Assembly (NCBI RefSeq): GCF_000270305.1 | Contig: NC_015737.1 | Span: 2,604,501 to 2,668,500 of the forward strand | Length of the DNA: 64,000 nt | Source of the DNA: Clostridium sp. SY8519 | Lineage (GTDB): Bacteria; Bacillota; Clostridia; Lachnospirales; Lachnospiraceae | Direction of reading: 5' to 3' | Shown here: positions 18,380-27,349 of the stretch, in pieces | How the letters are laid out: each line of letters begins with the position of its first letter | Numbering within the stretch: the first letter of the stretch is position 1 | Translations under genes and position numbers: made by a program | The notes under the pieces: model-generated | Databases searched by the model: none | What the model was told of the DNA's origin: nothing | What the model saw: the letters and a program-made list of their open reading frames with translations, nothing else

Positions 18380-20418
18380 TATTGTTTCTCCTTATCTCCC
18401 GCCGCCCTGCGGCCGGAAGATTTGTCTGTCTGTTTGCTGTAGTATCCCGCGTCTCTGCGGAAAAATTCGCTGATCTGGTACTGGTTGTGCAGCTGAAGCA
18501 CCTGGGAGGTCTTTTTCTGGATAAAAGCCTCCAGCTTGTCCATATATTCCTGTTCGGTGATGCTGCCCTCCGCCACATAAGTCAATCCTTTTTCCCAGCT
18601 GGCCGTCAGTTCCGGATTCAGCAGGGATCGTATGGATGACTCCACGATATCATAGATCAGTTCCCCCTGCAACATCGGTGTGATGATCTGGGTCTTCCGG
18701 TTGTTGGTCAGGTACCGGTTGCGGATCAATTTTTCCAGGATGCCGCTTCGTGTGGCGCTGGTGCCGATGCCGCAGCCCCGGATCTGTTCCCTGAGTTCTT
18801 CATCTTCGATGAGCTGGCCCGCGTTTTCCATCGCCAGGATAATGGATCCGGAATTATACCGCTTCGGAGGTGATGTTTCGCCTTCCCGGATCGCATAATC
18901 TGTGACCGGCAGTTTCATTCCTTTTTTCAGAGTGGCAAGCGCATCTACCGCCGATCCGTCGGACAGGCCGTCCTCCTTTTCTTCCTTTTTCTTTTTTAAA
19001 AAAGAATACTTCATTACCGTCTGATATCCCGGTGTCCGCAGGACTTTAAATCCGGCAAAGAACTTTTCCCGGTCAAGATCCGCTGTGAGTCTGATCCGCT
19101 GATACTCAGCCGGCGGGTAAAAAATCGCCAGAAATCTGCGGACAATCACTTCGTACACTTTCGACGAAACAGCCGGCAGTCCCCGCAGCGCGGAAAATCC
19201 CTGCCCCGTAGGGATGATGGCGTAATGGTCTGTGATCTGACTGTCATTGACATAGCGGCCTGACCCGATTTTCTTATAGGAGCCTGACGCAAGGATCTGT
19301 TCCGCGCAGTCTTTCACCCCTGGGATTGCCCTTAAGCCGCGGAGATTTCGGTCGATCTCCTTGGCGATGGCGGAAGACAGCACTCTGGCATCGGTACGGG
19401 GATAGGTGACCAGTTTTCGTTCATAGAGTTCCTGCACAATTTTCAGGGTTTCCTCCGGGCTGATTTTGAAAAACCTGGCGCAGTCATTCTGCAGTTCTGC
19501 CAGATTATATAACAGGGGAGGATTTTTCTTCTCTGTTTTTCGCGTCACGGAGGAAACCGTCATCTCCTGCGGACTGACGGTCCGCAGGGTGTCAATCAGC
19601 TCCTGCGCGTCTTCTTTTCTGCGGAATCCATTGTCTTTATACAATTTTGGCGAACCGAAATACCGGGATCCCTCCACGGCTTTCCATTCACTGTCAATCG
19701 AAAATCCATTGTACTCCAGCCCGGCAGCCACACGGTAAAACGGCGTTTTTACAAAATTGCGGATTTCTCTTTCCCGGCGTACCACCATTCCCAGAACGCA
19801 GGTCATGACCCGACCCACGGAAATCACCGCATACTTCTGATGCAGAAAAGCAGCCAGCGCATTGCCGTATTTCAGCGTAAGAAGGCGGGAAAAATTAATT
19901 CCCATCAGGTAGTCTTCCTTTGCCCGCAGATAGGCAGACGCCGACAGATTGTCGTATTCCGACCAGTCCTTCGCCTCACGGATCCCCCGCAGGATCTCCT
20001 CTTCTGTCTGCGAATCAATCCAGACCCGTTTTCGTTCTTTGCCTTTCACCTGGGCCATCTGATCCACCAGACGGTAAATATACTCCCCTTCCCGTCCGGA
20101 GTCCGTGCAGATATAGATCACGTCCACGTCCGGCCGGTTCAGCAGCGCAGATACATTGCGGAACTGCTTTTCATTGGAAGCAATTACTTCATATTTAAAC
20201 TTCTCCGGAAGAAAGGGAAGGGTATTCAGGCTCCACCGCTTCAGTTTCGGATCATACGCCTCCGGATAGCTCATGGTTACCAGATGCCCGTAGCACCAGG
20301 TGATCACTGACTGCTCCGACTCCATATAACCGTCGAAACGCTTCATATTTTCTTTCAGCGCGGCCGCGAAATCACGGGCCACACTTGGTTTCTCTGCAAT
20401 ATATAGAGACTTTGACAT
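18379..20418 (-). CDS. topB: Type IA DNA topoisomerase, topoisomerase III-like
   Basis: The 679-aa protein opens with SLYIAEKPSVA and has the TOPRIM acidic triad as TDSGREGE near residues 105-112. The catalytic tyrosine is Tyr339 in LVTYPRTDAR, and SVGRVMTCVLG marks domain IV. TopB-type enzymes relax negative supercoils and decatenate single-stranded junctions. It has its own promoter at 20460-20488 and AAGGAG before the ATG. No C-terminal zinc fingers are seen. A housekeeping chromosomal role is likely rather than a conjugative-element TopB, because there are no transfer genes nearby. Confidence 0.92.
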   Translation of the reverse strand: MSKSLYIAEKPSVARDFAAALKENMKRFDGYMESEQSVITWCYGHLVTMSYPEAYDPKLKRWSLNTLPFLPEKFKYEVIASNEKQFRNVSALLNRPDVDVIYICTDSGREGEYIYRLVDQMAQVKGKERKRVWIDSQTEEEILRGIREAKDWSEYDNLSASAYLRAKEDYLMGINFSRLLTLKYGNALAAFLHQKYAVISVGRVMTCVLGMVVRREREIRNFVKTPFYRVAAGLEYNGFSIDSEWKAVEGSRYFGSPKLYKDNGFRRKEDAQELIDTLRTVSPQEMTVSSVTRKTEKKNPPLLYNLAELQNDCARFFKISPEETLKIVQELYERKLVTYPRTDARVLSSAIAKEIDRNLRGLRAIPGVKDCAEQILASGSYKKIGSGRYVNDSQITDHYAIIPTGQGFSALRGLPAVSSKVYEVIVRRFLAIFYPPAEYQRIRLTADLDREKFFAGFKVLRTPGYQTVMKYSFLKKKKEEKEDGLSDGSAVDALATLKKGMKLPVTDYAIREGETSPPKRYNSGSIILAMENAGQLIEDEELREQIRGCGIGTSATRSGILEKLIRNRYLTNNRKTQIITPMLQGELIYDIVESSIRSLLNPELTASWEKGLTYVAEGSITEQEYMDKLEAFIQKKTSQVLQLHNQYQISEFFRRDAGYYSKQTDKSSGRRAAGDKEKQ

Positions 20419-20459
20419 GCCATGCTCCTTTTTTTGTCACTGTTTCCCTGGAACTCCGG

Positions 20460-20488
20460 ATATCATCAGAGCACGTTCCGCCTGTCAA
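20460..20488 (-). promoter_or_regulatory. Promoter of topB
   Basis: TTGACA at 20483-20488, 17-bp spacer, TGATAT at 20460-20465. It lies immediately after the hairpin that ends the asd transcript. Confidence 0.6.
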
Positions 20489-20490
20489 AG

Positions 20491-20523
20491 TATAAGGAAG
20501 GCTCTGTCGGAGCCTTCCTTATA
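20491..20523 (-). terminator. Terminator hairpin after asd
   Basis: TATAAGGAAGGCTC pairs perfectly with GAGCCTTCCTTATA (14 bp) around a 5-nt loop. The T-tract is short (CTTTG), so strength is uncertain, but it cleanly separates asd from topB. Confidence 0.65.
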
Positions 20524-20573
20524 CATAAGTGATACATAAGTACTGCCGCAGAGCGGCTGTCCAGCTGTACGGA

Positions 20574-21659
20574 TTATTTTTTCTGAATATATCCCTGTTT
20601 TGTCAGCAGTTCCGCGCAGAGAACCGCTCCGCCTGCCGCGCCGCGGATCGTATTGTGTGCCAGACCGATGAACTTCCAGTCATATACCTTGTCTTCACGG
20701 ATCCGTCCGATGCTGACGCCCATGCCATTGCCGAAGTTTACATCTGCCTGTACCTGCGGACGGTCCTCTTCTTCCATGTACTGAATGTACTGTTCCGGCG
20801 CGCTCGGCAGCTTTAACTCCTGCGGAAGTCCGCTGAAGTGCACCAGTTTCTCGATCAGCTGCTCTTTGGTGGGATTTTTGCGGAATTTCACAAAAACAGC
20901 TGCGGTATGTCCATATAATACCGGCACGCGTACACACTGACAGGTGATCACCGGTTCGGAAGCCGGTACGATCTCTCCGTCTTTGACTTCGCCCCAGATA
21001 CGCAGCGGCTCTTTCTCGGATTTTTCTTCTTCGCCGCCGATATAAGGAATGATGTTTTCCACCATTTCCGGCCAGTCCTTAAAGGTCTTGCCTGCGCCTG
21101 AGATCGCCTGATAAGTAGTTGCCACTACTTCATAGGGTTCAAACTCTTTCCATGCGGTCAGAGCCGGCGCGTATGCCTGAATGGAACAGTTCGGTTTTAC
21201 GGCGATAAAGCCGCGTTTGGTTCCGAGACGTTTTTTCTGTGCTTCAATGACCGCGAAATGCTCCGGATTGATTTCCGGTACAACCATGGGCACATCCGGT
21301 GTCCAACGATGGGCGCTGTTGTTGGATACCACAGGAGTCTCTGTCTTGGCGTAGGCCTCCTCGATCGCCTTGATCTCTTCTTTGGACATATCTACCGCGC
21401 TGAAGCAGAAATCCACTTCCGAAGCAACCTGTTCGATTTCGTTGACATTTTTTACGATGATATCTTTTACGCCTTCCGGCATGGGTTTTTCCAGTTTCCA
21501 CCGGCTGCCTACCGCGTCTTCATATCGTTTGCCCGCGGATCTCGGACTTGCTGCAATCGTTGTCACCTCAAACCAGGGATGGTTGTCCAGCAGGGAAATA
21601 AACCGCTGCCCCACCATGCCGGTTCCGCCTAAAATACCAACTTTTAATTTTTCACTCAT
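20574..21659 (-). CDS. asd: Aspartate-semialdehyde dehydrogenase, archaeal/fungal type
   Basis: The 361-aa enzyme reduces aspartyl phosphate to the semialdehyde, the branch point for lysine, threonine and methionine. The NADP motif is GILGGTGMVGQRF at about 8-20, and the catalytic cysteine is in KPNCSIQ near residue 160. The sequence and length follow the archaeal/fungal subclass rather than the classical Gram-positive enzyme. It has its own promoter (21749-21777) and GGAGG before the ATG. The ~90-nt leader is too short for a lysine riboswitch. Confidence 0.95.
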   Translation of the reverse strand: MSEKLKVGILGGTGMVGQRFISLLDNHPWFEVTTIAASPRSAGKRYEDAVGSRWKLEKPMPEGVKDIIVKNVNEIEQVASEVDFCFSAVDMSKEEIKAIEEAYAKTETPVVSNNSAHRWTPDVPMVVPEINPEHFAVIEAQKKRLGTKRGFIAVKPNCSIQAYAPALTAWKEFEPYEVVATTYQAISGAGKTFKDWPEMVENIIPYIGGEEEKSEKEPLRIWGEVKDGEIVPASEPVITCQCVRVPVLYGHTAAVFVKFRKNPTKEQLIEKLVHFSGLPQELKLPSAPEQYIQYMEEEDRPQVQADVNFGNGMGVSIGRIREDKVYDWKFIGLAHNTIRGAAGGAVLCAELLTKQGYIQKK

Positions 21660-21748
21660 GAAAAGATTCCTCCGTATTTTGATTTAGATTCACGCTGCAG
21701 CTGACCGCCGTAGTCCGTCAGTCGCGAACATTTGTCTTTCAGTTAGAC

Positions 21749-21777
21749 ATTGTACGGCAGCCGCCTGAAAAAATCAA
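21749..21777 (-). promoter_or_regulatory. Promoter of asd
   Basis: TTGATT at 21772-21777, 17-bp spacer, TACAAT at 21749-21754, in the 148-bp gap between argH and asd. Confidence 0.65.
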
Positions 21778-21807
21778 GTACGAAAAAGCCAACATTTTTC
21801 ATCTGTT

Positions 21808-23211
21808 TTATTCTTCCCGGTCGGTCAGCCTGCCCTGCTCCGCAAGGTACTGATCGTTCAGCGCAATCACCTGCTCCATTGCGCTGCGGGAAGGCGCTCC
21901 GATGGTCAGACGTTTTTCCACGCAGGTATGAATGGATACCGCATCGTAGATGTCTTCCTCAAAGGCATCCGAAAACTGACGGAACTCCTCCAGGGTCAGG
22001 TCGTCAATCGCTTTGTGGGCATCGATGCAGTAAAGTACCATACGGCCGATGATTCCATGGGCATCCCGGAACGGCACGCCTTTGTTCACAAGATAATCTG
22101 CCGCGTCTGTGGCATTGGTGAATCCATGGCGGGCGCTGTCTTTCATCCGTTCTTTGTTGAATTTAATCGTGGAAATCATACCGGTAAACAGACGAATGCA
22201 TCCTTTTACCGTATCCATAGCGTCAAAAGCCAGTTCCTTATCTTCCTGCATGTCTTTGTTGTACGCCAGGGGGATTCCCTTCATAACGGTCAGCAGGGAC
22301 ACCAGCGCGCCATAGACCCGTCCGGTCTTGCCGCGAATCAGCTCCGCGATATCCGGGTTCTTCTTCTGGGGCATAATGCTGCTGCCGGTACTGTAGGAAT
22401 CATCGATTTCCACAAACTGGTATTCGTTGGAGTTCCACAGGATAATTTCCTCGCAGAAACGGCTCAAATGCATCATGATCGTAGCGGAAGCTGCCAGATA
22501 CTCAATCAGATAATCCCTGTCAGACACGCCATCCATGCTGTTTAAGCAGGGACCGTAAAATCCCAGAAGCTCTGCCGTCAGATCCCGGTCCAGGGGATAG
22601 GTTGTGCCTGCAAGCGCTCCGGAACCCAGCGGGCAGTAATTCATCCTGCGGTAAATATCTGCCATGCGTCCCCGGTCCCGTTTAAACATTTCAAAATACG
22701 CGCCCACATGATGCGCCAGCGTCACCGGCTGGGCCTTCTGCAGATGGGTAAAGCCGGGCATCACCGTATCCAGATGCTGTTTCATAATCTCCTGCAGCTC
22801 TGTTAAAAGATCATACAGCAGACTGTCTGTCTCCTGCACTTCCGCTCTGGTAAAAAGACGCATATCCAGCGCCACCTGATCGTTGCGGCTTCTTCCGGTA
22901 TGCAGTTTTTTGCCTGTATCACCCAGACGGTCAATCAGATTGGCTTCCACAAAACTGTGGATATCCTCATACTCCGGTGTGATCTCCAGTCTGCCGGCTT
23001 CCACATCGGCCAGAATCTCCTTCAGTGTGCGGATGATGTCCTGTGTCTCCTGTTCCGTCAGGATGCCGGTTCGTCCAAGCATCGTCACATGGGCAATACT
23101 GCCCTGAATATCCTGACGGTATAATTTCCGGTCAAACGATATGGATGCATTAAAATTATAGACTAACTGATCGGTCTCCTTGGTAAAACGTCCACCCCAT
23201 AACTGAGCCAT
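21808..23211 (-). CDS. argH: Argininosuccinate lyase
   Basis: The 467-aa fumarase/aspartase-superfamily enzyme splits argininosuccinate into arginine and fumarate. Visible landmarks are LWGGRFTK at the N-terminus, the GRSRNDQVALD substrate loop near residue 110, and the flexible signature GSSIMPQKKNPD with the catalytic serine near residue 280. TGGAGG precedes the ATG. It follows queH by 32 bp and may share its transcript. The other arginine genes are not here, although argR is in the 25-36 kb cluster. Confidence 0.97.
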   Translation of the reverse strand: MAQLWGGRFTKETDQLVYNFNASISFDRKLYRQDIQGSIAHVTMLGRTGILTEQETQDIIRTLKEILADVEAGRLEITPEYEDIHSFVEANLIDRLGDTGKKLHTGRSRNDQVALDMRLFTRAEVQETDSLLYDLLTELQEIMKQHLDTVMPGFTHLQKAQPVTLAHHVGAYFEMFKRDRGRMADIYRRMNYCPLGSGALAGTTYPLDRDLTAELLGFYGPCLNSMDGVSDRDYLIEYLAASATIMMHLSRFCEEIILWNSNEYQFVEIDDSYSTGSSIMPQKKNPDIAELIRGKTGRVYGALVSLLTVMKGIPLAYNKDMQEDKELAFDAMDTVKGCIRLFTGMISTIKFNKERMKDSARHGFTNATDAADYLVNKGVPFRDAHGIIGRMVLYCIDAHKAIDDLTLEEFRQFSDAFEEDIYDAVSIHTCVEKRLTIGAPSRSAMEQVIALNDQYLAEQGRLTDREE

Positions 23212-23243
23212 TTGGTACCTCCATTTTATCCTGTTCTTGTTTT

Positions 23244-23924
23244 TTATCGGCTGGTTTCGGCTGTTTCCGCCGGGTCTGTCCCGCCAGCCGCATGCCGTGC
23301 CTCACGTTCTTCAGCTTCCCGTCTGGAAAAAACGCAGCCGCAGTAATTCTGCCGGTACAGATGATACCGGGCAGACAGCTCTACTGAGCGCTTATAACCG
23401 TTTCTTTTTTTAAAATCCGACGGGAGAAACCGGGCGCCATATTTTTCCGCTGCCTGCTGTCCCACCTGGTTAAGCAGTTCCGCGTTTTTTAACGGACTGA
23501 TCGTCAGCGATGTGGTAAACCAGTCAAACTGCCTGTCATGTGCCAGCCTGGCTGTCTCCTCCAGGCGTAGCTCGAAGCAGCGTCTGCATCGGATGCCCCC
23601 CTCCGGCACATCTTCATAGCCTTCCGCCATCTTCAGAAAACGCTCCGGCTCATAGCGTCCGTCAATCACAGAGATCGGATGCCGGACTTTCATTTCCCGG
23701 ATCATTCGTTTCTCCTCTGCGGCGCGTTTTTCATATTCCGCCTGCTCCGTAATATTCGGATTGTAAAAAAATACGGTAATGGAAAAATAATCAGACAAAT
23801 ATTCCAGTACATAACTGGAGCAGGGCGCGCAGCAAGCATGCAGCAGCAGTGTAGGAACTTTTTCCTCTGTCTGCTGCTGTGCCAGCACGGCATCCAGCTG
23901 CTTCTGATAATTGATCTTGTTCAT
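23244..23924 (-). CDS. queH: Epoxyqueuosine reductase QueH
   Basis: The 226-aa protein belongs to the former DUF208 family, which replaces the cobalamin enzyme QueG in many anaerobes and performs the last step of queuosine synthesis. The cysteine motif LLHACCAPCSS (Cys31, 32, 35) is complete, and later cysteines in RCRRCFELRL and NYCGCVFS match the iron-sulfur and metal ligands of the family. The RBS is weak or distant. It lies between a DUF5688 gene and argH, away from the que operon at 50-53 kb and from queA. Confidence 0.93.
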   Translation of the reverse strand: MNKINYQKQLDAVLAQQQTEEKVPTLLLHACCAPCSSYVLEYLSDYFSITVFFYNPNITEQAEYEKRAAEEKRMIREMKVRHPISVIDGRYEPERFLKMAEGYEDVPEGGIRCRRCFELRLEETARLAHDRQFDWFTTSLTISPLKNAELLNQVGQQAAEKYGARFLPSDFKKRNGYKRSVELSARYHLYRQNYCGCVFSRREAEEREARHAAGGTDPAETAETSR

Positions 23925-24075
23925 ATCTGTGCGTTCTCTCCTCTATCTGGTTCCATGAGGCACAGGCCTGGGCCTGCAGCCGTCCGTAAATCCCGAAGCA
24001 TCCACGGACACTGTACTTTACACTACCATAGATCACCGCTCACGTCCAGCCGCAATCCTTTTATCATCAACAGCA

Positions 24076-24984
24076 TTAGCAGCAGCTTACCGCATGATCC
24101 GTCCGCCGATAGTAATACGCATGATCCGATAAAATCTCCTCTTCCATCAGAGAACTCTGGTTTACCTCCCGCACCATCCGGGACAGGGTCTCCGGATTCA
24201 GCGCGCGTGTAGCCGGCACGAGAATCACCTCATGAATACTGCTGGGCAGAATATACAGGTCCGCGTTCAGCTTCCGGGCAAAATTTTCCAGAAGACCTTC
24301 ATAGAGCATACAGGCCGCACCGAAATAGCTGCTTTCATTCGTCAGCACATACATGGGCAGTTCCGGTTCTTCCGGCCGGTTTTCTTCCCACTCCGCCGGA
24401 TTCTCCTCCAGTTCCTGAATCACCTGACGGATATTCTTCAAGGAACTGCCCAGCATATGCTCCGTATTTTCTGCTGCCGCTTCCAGCAGAGTCCCGGCAG
24501 TCACCTGCCAGTACTCCATATGGGTATCTGTGACCAGAATCGTGGCATTTCCATACGATGCATCCATTCTGACCAGACAGAAAAATACAATTGCCAGATC
24601 AAGATAAGGCACATGGGGCACCTGTGTCAGAAGCTCTCTGTTTTTTTCATAATTGACCAGTTTATACGCAATCCGGTGCTTCACCTTCCGGTAATCCGTA
24701 AAAAAGCTGACATCCACACTGGTGTCCGCCCGATGGGACTGATAGCTTAACAGGATCCTGTGGTAGACCTCCTCAAAATCCCTTCCTTCCCGGTACAGCC
24801 GGTAGAAAGAATCCAGATAGATGGCCGGGGCAATATTTCTCCCCTCTTCCAGGATCACAAGTCCATCCAGGATCTGACCGTTATTTTTTGTGATTTTATA
24901 AATTTCGATTGTTTTCGGGTCCGGTACATCTGCCTCTAGGCGCTGCTGCACCGAAGCAATGAAACTCTGATATGTCATAGGCAT
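24076..24984 (-). CDS. DUF5688 family protein
   Basis: The 302-aa protein has no signal peptide or membrane segment. I recognise the pattern of the DUF5688 family common in Lachnospiraceae: an N-terminal TYQSFIASVQQRL-like segment, a central NYEKNRELLTQVPHVPYLDLAIVF region and a C-terminal LPSSIHEVILVPA. The family's function is unknown. A near-consensus promoter lies about 80 bp upstream (25053-25081). The C-terminus ends in SCC. It may be a gut-associated regulatory or defence-linked protein, but nothing in the sequence decides this. Confidence 0.7.
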   Translation of the reverse strand: MPMTYQSFIASVQQRLEADVPDPKTIEIYKITKNNGQILDGLVILEEGRNIAPAIYLDSFYRLYREGRDFEEVYHRILLSYQSHRADTSVDVSFFTDYRKVKHRIAYKLVNYEKNRELLTQVPHVPYLDLAIVFFCLVRMDASYGNATILVTDTHMEYWQVTAGTLLEAAAENTEHMLGSSLKNIRQVIQELEENPAEWEENRPEEPELPMYVLTNESSYFGAACMLYEGLLENFARKLNADLYILPSSIHEVILVPATRALNPETLSRMVREVNQSSLMEEEILSDHAYYYRRTDHAVSCC

Positions 24985-25052
24985 AGAACCCGGGATAAAC
25001 GGGAAGCAGAAACTCCCCGGAAAGAAAAATCAGGAACAGAATTCTGATTTCG

Positions 25053-25081
25053 ATACTACACTTCCAACGAAACTCCGTCAA
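25053..25081 (-). promoter_or_regulatory. Promoter of the DUF5688 gene
   Basis: TTGACG at 25076-25081, 17-bp spacer, TAGTAT at 25053-25058. An AAATCAG/CTGATTT hairpin followed by a T-rich stretch lies in the leader near 25025-25050 and could attenuate transcription. Confidence 0.6.
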
Positions 25082-25502
25082 TGGTATATGTGCATAAAGT
25101 TCCTGAGACGCAAGGCGTCTGCCATTCCCTTCTTTTCCTCTGTAAATTTGTGGCAATCCACTGATTTTCCTCTGCCGGAGGATCCCCGTACGGATTGTTT
25201 TGCTGCATAAACCATCTTCTTACCGAATCCCACAGCAGTCTTTCCGGATTTTGCAGTTACCGTAACCGTATATTTTTCCCCCGTTTTACCTTGACGGTCT
25301 TACTGGTTGCTTTTACTTTGTAGGTCTTCTTTCCTACTTTTACCTGGTAAGCCGCGCCTTTGACCTTTGTCCATTTAATCGTCAGTTTTCCTGAACCTTT
25401 TTTCACCTTGACTTTCAAGTCTTTCTTTACGATTTTGAAGGTTTTTTCCGCGGACAGACCGGTATAAGAAGCAGTTTCTTTGACAGCTGCCCGATTGATC
25501 AC
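25078..25502 (-). pseudogene. Truncated, frameshifted remnant of a surface protein with a fibronectin/Ig-like repeat
   Basis: From 25502 leftward the frame encodes a Lys/Val-rich beta-strand pattern (KKGSGKLTIKWTKVKGAAYQ, then KATSKTVKVKRG) typical of the C-terminal repeats of large clostridial secreted proteins. After KRG the frame breaks near 25262-25270. Adding one A to the AAAAA tract continues it as KKYTVTVTAKSGKTAVGFGKK before it degenerates. No signal peptide or start with an RBS exists at the right end, so the 5' part is missing. The coding part is intact enough to recognise but not functional as it stands. Confidence 0.6.
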
Positions 25503-25558
25503 AGGGGACTAAAATGGGTGCATATATGGGTGCATACGAAAATGTAAAAAATCGTTAG
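25499..25558 (+). pseudogene. Possible C-terminal remnant of an integrase-like gene
   Basis: The plus strand reads SQGTKMGAYMGAYENVKNR and a stop at 25556-25558, with an in-frame stop immediately before it at 25496-25498. Duplicated short motifs of this kind occur at the C-termini of some tyrosine recombinases inserted beside tRNA genes, and this stretch lies about 100 bp from the 3' end of tRNA-Thr. The piece is too short to identify with certainty, and no catalytic residues remain. Confidence 0.25.
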
Positions 25559-25607
25559 TTTTAGTATAAATGTAATAAGAACATATATTCTTTTTTCAAA
25601 AGCAAAA

Positions 25608-25644
25608 AGCCCTGAACCCCTTATAAACACTGGAGTTCAGGACT
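25608..25644 (-). terminator. Terminator of tRNA-Thr
   Basis: AGTCCTGAACTCC pairs with GGGGTTCAGGGCT (13 bp, two G-U) on the minus strand and is followed by TTTTTG, 11 nt after the tRNA 3' end. Confidence 0.8.
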
Positions 25645-25655
25645 TCTCATACACA

Positions 25656-25728
25656 AGCTAACGATCGGACTCGAACCGACGACCTATTGATTACGAATCA
25701 ATTGCTCTACCAACTGAGCCACGTTAGC
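25656..25728 (-). tRNA. tRNA-Thr (anticodon CGT)
   Basis: The 7-bp acceptor stem GCTAACG/CGTTAGC, the D-arm GCTCAGTTGGTAGAGC and the T-loop GGTTCGAGTCC are intact. The anticodon stem-loop ATTGA-TTCGTAA-TCAAT gives anticodon CGT, reading ACG. CCA is not encoded and the discriminator is T. It has its own promoter and terminator. Confidence 0.95.
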
Positions 25729-25761
25729 ATAAACATACAGGATTCACCCGCATGCTTAATT

Positions 25762-25790
25762 ATTATATAGAATGCCTTCCGGTTTTGCAA
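25762..25790 (-). promoter_or_regulatory. Promoter of tRNA-Thr
   Basis: TTGCAA at 25785-25790, 17-bp spacer, perfect TATAAT at 25762-25767, directly after the glgA stop. Confidence 0.75.
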
Positions 25791-25798
25791 TAGTTTTT

Positions 25799-27349
25799 TT
25801 ATTTTTTTGCGCGGGAACCGGATCTGGATTTTCCTGTTTTTCCCTTTTTGCGATTTTTCGCGGACTTGGACTGGGCAACCGCTCTTCTGCCCCGGGGCGC
25901 CGCAGGCGGCATCAGACTTTCGTAAAGCTTCTGGTAGATTCCTGCCGAATGCTTCCAGGAAAAGTCTTTCTGCATACCGCGCACCGCGATCTGCTCCCAT
26001 GCGGAGTGATTCTGGAAAAACACTTTTGCCGCATACGCAATGATGTCACTCATTTCGTGCGCATTATAATGTGAAAAAGAAAATCCCGTCCCGGTATTTT
26101 CGTATTCATTGTAAGGCTCTACCGTATCTTTCAGACCGCCGGTTTCTCTGACGATCGGCACTGTACCGTAACGCAGGCTCATCATCTGCGTCAGACCACA
26201 GGGCTCAAACATGGACGGCATCAGAAACGCATCGCAGCCGGCATAAATCTGATGCGCAGCATCTTCCTGATAGGCAATCTGCGCCGCAGCCCTGCCGGGA
26301 TAACGCGCTGCAAGCTCCTGGAACATATGCTCGTAACGCTCCTCGCCTGTTCCCAGAACCACCAGCTGAATCCGCTCCTCGGACTGAAGCACATAATCTA
26401 TCCGGCAGGCAATGAGGTCCATGCCTTTCTGGTCTGTGAGACGGGATACAATTCCAATCAGAAACGTATCCGGATCCTGTTTCAGTCCCATCCGCTCCTG
26501 CAGCACTGCTTTATTCGACGCCTTATACGCGGAAAAACTGTGCGTATAGGGATATGCAATCAGCGGATCTTTCCCGGGGTGGTAGACCTCATAATCCAGT
26601 CCGTTAAGGATTCCCTGCAGTGAGCTTCCGCGGGCGCGCAGGGCTCCATCCAGACCCTCGCCGCCTTCCGGTGTGCATATTTCTTTACAGTAAGAGCTGC
26701 TGACCGTTGTGACCGCATCCGCGTATACAATGCCGCCTTTCAGAAGATTTGCCTTCCCGTAGGATTCCAGTCGGTCGTAAGTAAAACAGTGATCCGCAAG
26801 ACCGGTAATATCGCGGATTGCATCGATAAACCACCGGCCCTGATAACGCAGATTGTGAATGGTAAATACTGTTTTTATCCTACGATAGAACGGATCCCCT
26901 GCAAACTGTTCCTTTAAAAAAACGGGAAGCAGTCCGGTCTGCCAGTCGTGGCAGTGGATGATATCCGGCTGGAATCCGATAAGCGGAAGCACCGTCAGCA
27001 CAGCTTTGGAAAAATACGCAAATTTCTCCGCGTCCAGATAAATCGCGTCATAGGGTGAGGGACCGGAAAAATAATATTCGTTATCAATCAGATAATAGGT
27101 CACACCGGCTGCCTGGGTCTGGTATACACCGGCATACTGGGTCCGCCAGTTCAGGGAAACCTGACACTCCAGAATCCGCTTCATGTTCTTCTTCCGTGCC
27201 GGATCCATACAGGCATACAGCGGCAGAATCACCCGTACATCATACTGGTTTTTCGGAAAATTTGCCGGCAGCGTGCCGGCAACATCTGCCAGCCCCCCTG
27301 TTTTTATAAATGGAACTGCTTCGGATGCAGCAAATAATACTTTTTTCAT
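25799..27349 (-). CDS. glgA: Glycogen synthase (ADP-glucose type, GT5)
   Basis: The 516-aa product starts MKKVLFAASEAVPFIKTGGLADV, with the ADP-glucose-binding KTGGL at about 16-20. GT-B fold features follow, including HCHDWQTGLLP near 130 and the C-terminal PSMFEPCGLTQMMSLRYG near 390. It elongates glycogen from ADP-glucose. The last ~30 residues form a Lys/Arg/Ser-rich tail (SAKNRKKGKTGKSRSGSR) that GlgA usually lacks. The ATG overlaps the recN stop (ATGA), so it is translationally coupled to the recN operon instead of sitting with glgC, glgD or glgP. Confidence 0.95.
   Translation of the reverse strand: MKKVLFAASEAVPFIKTGGLADVAGTLPANFPKNQYDVRVILPLYACMDPARKKNMKRILECQVSLNWRTQYAGVYQTQAAGVTYYLIDNEYYFSGPSPYDAIYLDAEKFAYFSKAVLTVLPLIGFQPDIIHCHDWQTGLLPVFLKEQFAGDPFYRRIKTVFTIHNLRYQGRWFIDAIRDITGLADHCFTYDRLESYGKANLLKGGIVYADAVTTVSSSYCKEICTPEGGEGLDGALRARGSSLQGILNGLDYEVYHPGKDPLIAYPYTHSFSAYKASNKAVLQERMGLKQDPDTFLIGIVSRLTDQKGMDLIACRIDYVLQSEERIQLVVLGTGEERYEHMFQELAARYPGRAAAQIAYQEDAAHQIYAGCDAFLMPSMFEPCGLTQMMSLRYGTVPIVRETGGLKDTVEPYNEYENTGTGFSFSHYNAHEMSDIIAYAAKVFFQNHSAWEQIAVRGMQKDFSWKHSAGIYQKLYESLMPPAAPRGRRAVAQSKSAKNRKKGKTGKSRSGSRAKK

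Noticed and set aside
21660..21748. Lysine riboswitch or leader peptide before asd
   Set aside because: The leader of about 90 nt is too short for a lysine riboswitch (about 170 nt), and the short ORF in it has no lysine codons.
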